Origin: Diphasiastrum complanatum
Lineage: Eukaryota; Streptophyta; Lycopodiopsida; Lycopodiales; Lycopodiaceae
DNA: 64,000 bases
Assembly (NCBI GenBank): GCA_029204225.1
Contig: CM055097.1
Coordinates: 59,896,883 to 59,960,882, forward strand
Direction of reading: 5' to 3'
Shown: in pieces, positions 61,835-64,000 of the stretch
Layout: every line of letters starts with the position of its first letter
Numbering within the stretch: the stretch's first letter is position 1
The notes under the pieces: model-generated
The model's database searches: none
Seen by the model: the letters and a program-made list of their open reading frames with translations, nothing else
Told to the model about the DNA's origin: nothing
Program-made: the position numbers and the translations under genes

Positions 61835-63432
61835 TTAACTTGCTAGTTTTACAACACTACTTTGCTCCAACCTAAGAATGATCTCCATCATGATAATAGA
61901 TCTCTTCTCAAGTGCTCTAATATGTACAATATGAAGTACAACATAATTGATATAGATAACAGTGTCCATATAGGATGCTTCACTATTTCTTACATCAATT
62001 TTACATAGAATGGTGAACAGGATACATGTAAAAGAACATAGAATCATAATGAAAGGATTCCTCCATGTATCCACCTTTGAACTCTCCGTAAAACAACAAC
62101 AAACAAGTTGTAAGTGAAAGTAACCAACAAGTGTTTGCATGCCTCCTCCACATTCCACTATGCCCATAGTGAATGCACCATGTATCTCCATGAATAAACC
62201 TCCATCACCACCTTGTCTTTGTAGATCTCCAATCCATGAAAGCCCTTGAGTGAATGAATGTCAAAATGATGTGTTCTCTGTTCCATTTGAGTGAGCAAAA
62301 CCTGAACTTGAAATACTTGAAGTATCTCCACAAGATTTGCATACAGCCCTTGATCCTACATTGTCAACAATTTGCCAATTTGCCAGCACTAGGATGCTAG
62401 ATCTGGAACTTTGCTCAAAAATAAACATATTGACCACTTCAATATCTTTCAAGATTTGAATGAATGCATGTACTTGATCATAGGAACCAGCAATAATAAC
62501 TATTCCATATCCAAGATCCAAAGGATGCAAAACTATGGAACTAGTTTCATTGAATTTTGACAATTCCAACACATTGACATGACAATGTTCATACATGAGA
62601 TTAAACAGATAAGGTAGAGTAAAAGGACACTTCCTTGCTGCTCCAATAACCTTACTTGAACCTTCAAGAACCTGTAAAAATAGATCCAAAAATCATTGCC
62701 CAAATGACTCCCCTTTGATGTTTTTGACTAGCTTCCAGTTGCTACTTGCCTCTTGGTGTTGATGAAGCAATTCAAGATCAACATCTTGATCTTCCAGTAA
62801 AACATCAAGGACTTTGCATTTATAAACATCTTCAGATCTGAACCTCTGAATATACTCTCTCTCAAACACAGGATTAACATCCCACAAGATCTCATCATTG
62901 CTCAATTTCAACCTTTCAGTATAGTTAGTGAAAACAATGTCACCATCATAAACCAAAAGATAGATTTCTACAGTTCTATCCAACATGAAGTAGAGTAGAT
63001 GAAGTTGAGTATCAAACCTAATCAAACGAGCCCATTTGAGCTCAAACCAACCTCAATGAGCTCACCAATGAGATCTTCCTTGCCTTGGAGAAATTGCCAC
63101 TTGAGTTGTTCCATGTAGTTTTCTTCATCCAACCTTTTGCCATCTTGATCATGCATGAACACTCCACCACAATCATAGCAACCTTTCAGTTGATGAAGAG
63201 ATGTAAGATCCATGCCTTGAATCTTCCCAAGAGTCACTCTTCATTTGCCCTTTCCTTCACAAGACTCCCTCTTAATGATCACACCACAAAAGTAAGCAAT
63301 CTCCCTCTTGATAGTTGCATCATAAGAAATGGAAGAATCTCGAACATTAGAAGCCATGAAAAGAATACATAGTTCCTTCAACATAAGAATGATTGAAGTA
63401 CTTTTTCTTGTCAAACCTGGACTTCTAGTCAA
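61835..63432 (-). pseudogene. Unrecognised broken gene or multi-exon coding remnant
   Basis: Five minus-strand frames abut almost without gaps: 63432-63241, 63237-63022, 63025-62693, 62689-62261 and 62191-61835. The first two share a frame with one TGA between them, and the last three share another frame. Readable parts include HQLKGCYDCGGVFMHDQDGK, ENYMEQLKWQFLQGKEDLIG, ERLKLSNDEILWDVNPVFER and DLGYGIVIIAGSYDQVHAFI. A splice-acceptor-like tttttacag lies just before VLEGSSKVIGAARKC at about 62672. The last frame has a hydrophobic segment (FIMILCSFTCILFTILC). I recognise no family. It could be a decayed host gene, or exons with introns that I cannot place. Confidence 0.4.
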
Positions 63433-63756
63433 TGATAATCGTTCCTCAAGTGGATCGTGGAATACTAATTCTTTGGCCCGTAGTGTCGTGTCTCTAGTAG
63501 TATCCTGTCACAACATAGAGAAAGAGATTTAAAGTTTTAGTACAACTTTAACATGAGCTTTGGCATTCTTGTTTCACAATGTAAAGAAAGGATAACATCG
63601 ATGCACCTACATAGCGTTGCCAGATTCCTCCTAGGGATGGTTTTCAAGCCCCCAAAAAGCAAATGGATCATCTTGTGCAAGATAGAAGATGCACATTATT
63701 TAAACTCAAGGAACTATTTGCAACTGCGTGGCAATCTATAATGACTTCTTTGGTAC
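63433..63756. other. Noncoding DNA
   Basis: No gene recognised between the broken gene and the microsatellite. Confidence 0.4.

Positions 63757-64000
<244 letters not shown>

Overview
The window looks like repeat-rich nuclear DNA of a land plant. It holds several Ty1/copia and chromovirus-type Ty3/gypsy LTR retrotransposons, two CACTA (En/Spm-type) transposase remnants, long AG/CT microsatellites, and one intron-containing gene of the plant alkenal double-bond reductase family. I cannot name the species. Nearly every transposon reading frame is broken by stops, frameshifts or internal deletions, so this is old and repeatedly rearranged intergenic DNA.

Layout: 1-4.7 kb, a defective Copia element with both LTRs (family I). 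4.7-7.3 kb, noncoding DNA with half of an inverted repeat and a CACTA remnant. 7.3-9.4 kb, the reductase gene (minus strand, five exons), with a duplicated piece of its exon 1 at 10.9 kb. 11.4-12 kb, a Copia RNase H remnant. 12.2-19.3 kb, duplicated segments and a degraded minus-strand Copia (family II). 19.3-25.4 kb, a second family II Copia with a shortened Gypsy nested in its integrase. 25.4-26.7 kb, two family II ends lying back to back. 26.7-30.5 kb, AT-rich DNA with a ~650-bp tandem repeat and many small palindromes. 30.6-34.2 kb, a second, truncated Gypsy plus a locally inverted piece of family II Copia. 34.2-35.5 kb, a 150/162-bp tandem array. 36.2 kb, a (GA)n tract. 36.8-43.7 kb, second copies of segments already seen on the left, plus a Gypsy gag remnant. 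44.7-46.9 kb, a CACTA transposase remnant. 47.8-49.4 kb, Copia family III. 51.5-53.4 kb, a Copia remnant and a Gypsy-type LTR. 55.7-60.5 kb, Copia family IV with its 5' LTR. 61.8-63.4 kb, an unrecognised broken gene. 63.8-64 kb, (GA)n and a Copia fragment.

The main large-scale signal is a mirror-like arrangement. At least four sequence pairs (5.6/43.2 kb, 10.0/38.7 kb, 12.2/36.8 kb, 19.7/30.6 kb) are inverted copies whose midpoints all fall at about 24-26 kb. Back-to-back LTR/pol ends sit at that axis. A further pair (17.7/32.3 kb) fits if one copy was later inverted in place. This suggests an old, rearranged large inverted duplication, or possibly an assembly join. I saw no prokaryotic-type system, CRISPR array, rRNA or tRNA gene, and no convincing new multigene system.
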